A stretch of DNA of 12,821 nucleotides from Deltaproteobacteria bacterium. Its GTDB lineage: Bacteria > Desulfobacterota > DSM-4660 > Desulfatiglandales > Desulfatiglandaceae. The translations under genes were made by a program, and so were the position numbers. Where the stretch lies: assembly GCA_011051075.1 (NCBI GenBank), contig DREN01000173.1, positions 1 through 12,821 of the forward strand, written 5' to 3'. This document shows positions 12,484 to 12,821 of the stretch, in pieces. Every line of letters begins with the position of its first letter. Position 1 is the stretch's first letter. The notes beneath the pieces were generated by a model. It was not told the origin of the DNA and did not search any database. It saw only the letters and a list, made by a program, of their open reading frames with translations.

Positions 12484-12821
12484 ATGTTGAAAAAGGCTTT
12501 CGTACCTTACAAAGGTTATTATTCAACCCCGTTCAGCAGGTGGCAGGGGAGCATGGCCAATGAGAACTCAATAGTTCTGGCCGGGAATACATCAAAGAGG
12601 TGGCTGGCGGAAAAGGGCTGGGATGCGGGGATGTTCGACTACCTTATACTGGGTATAACCATCGGACAACACCATCAGTTTTATTCGAGCCCGTGGGTCG
12701 CCGCCCTCATGGGTGCGGGGGGAATCCCCGCGGTAGCCCTCAGCCAGGCGTGCACCACCTCCACCACCTGTATTTACAACGCGGCCATGGGAGTGGAGAC
12801 GAGGCTTTACAAGAACTGCTA
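12484..12821 (+). CDS. Thiolase-family protein, 3' end cut by window
   Basis: The first 112 codons of a gene running off the right edge. Thiolases condense or cleave acyl-CoAs through an active-site cysteine. The visible part starts MLKKAFVPYKGYY and contains the N-terminal thiolase-fold pattern FDYLILGITIGQHHQFYSSP (51-70). It then shows GGIPAVALSQAC (79-90), where C90 stands at the nucleophile position and is followed by TTSTTC. Many thiolases have a CGSGL-like context there, so this is probably a divergent subfamily. GGAGG (12470-12474) lies nine bases before the ATG. It follows the ligase gene after a 185-base gap that includes a heptad tract. The missing C-terminal half should hold the His and second Cys catalytic residues. 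Degradative or biosynthetic direction cannot be told. Confidence 0.8.
   Translation, partial: MLKKAFVPYKGYYSTPFSRWQGSMANENSIVLAGNTSKRWLAEKGWDAGMFDYLILGITIGQHHQFYSSPWVAALMGAGGIPAVALSQACTTSTTCIYNAAMGVETRLYKNC

Overview
The window looks like chromosomal DNA of a strictly anaerobic Gram-negative bacterium. I would place it among the Desulfobacterota (the former sulfate-reducing or syntrophic Deltaproteobacteria). The diderm envelope follows from apolipoprotein N-acyltransferase. The anaerobic lifestyle follows from a radical-type 2-hydroxyacyl-CoA dehydratase subunit with its oxygen-sensitive ATP-dependent activator, and from a fused flavin/iron-sulfur oxidoreductase with CCG domains. The phylum assignment is an inference from gene content and style, not from a marker gene.

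Layout. (1) Positions 1-1683, minus strand: a long acyl-CoA dehydrogenase, followed directly by a heptanucleotide repeat tract that runs off the left edge. (2) Positions 1684-1977: a divergent intergenic region with a good sigma70-like promoter on each strand. (3) Positions 1978-5458, plus strand: an envelope/housekeeping operon, corC (CBS-domain protein), lnt and a patatin-like phospholipase, followed by a possible terminator. (4) Positions 5753-12821, plus strand: a catabolic cluster. It holds a GlcD-GlcF fused FAD/4Fe-4S/CCG 2-hydroxyacid oxidoreductase, one subunit of a 2-hydroxyacyl-CoA dehydratase (HgdA-like), its BcrAD/BadFG-type activator ATPase, an AMP-forming acyl-CoA ligase, and the start of a thiolase-family gene cut by the right edge.

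How the genes may work together. The cluster reads as a pathway for a 2-hydroxy acid. The flavoprotein interconverts a 2-oxo and a 2-hydroxy acid. The ligase makes a CoA ester. The activator injects one electron into the dehydratase, which converts a (R)-2-hydroxyacyl-CoA to a 2-enoyl-CoA. Thiolase and acyl-CoA dehydrogenase activities connect this to beta-oxidation. The substrate cannot be read from the sequence. Only one dehydratase subunit is present, although characterised enzymes of this family are heterodimers.

The least explained structure is a set of three heptanucleotide (7-bp period) repeat tracts. Each begins 0 to 3 bases after the stop codon of a metabolic gene (acyl-CoA dehydrogenase, FAD/FeS oxidoreductase, CoA ligase) and each lies in the same orientation relative to that gene. 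They divide the catabolic region into blocks. Two further hairpins sit in the short gaps on either side of the activator gene.
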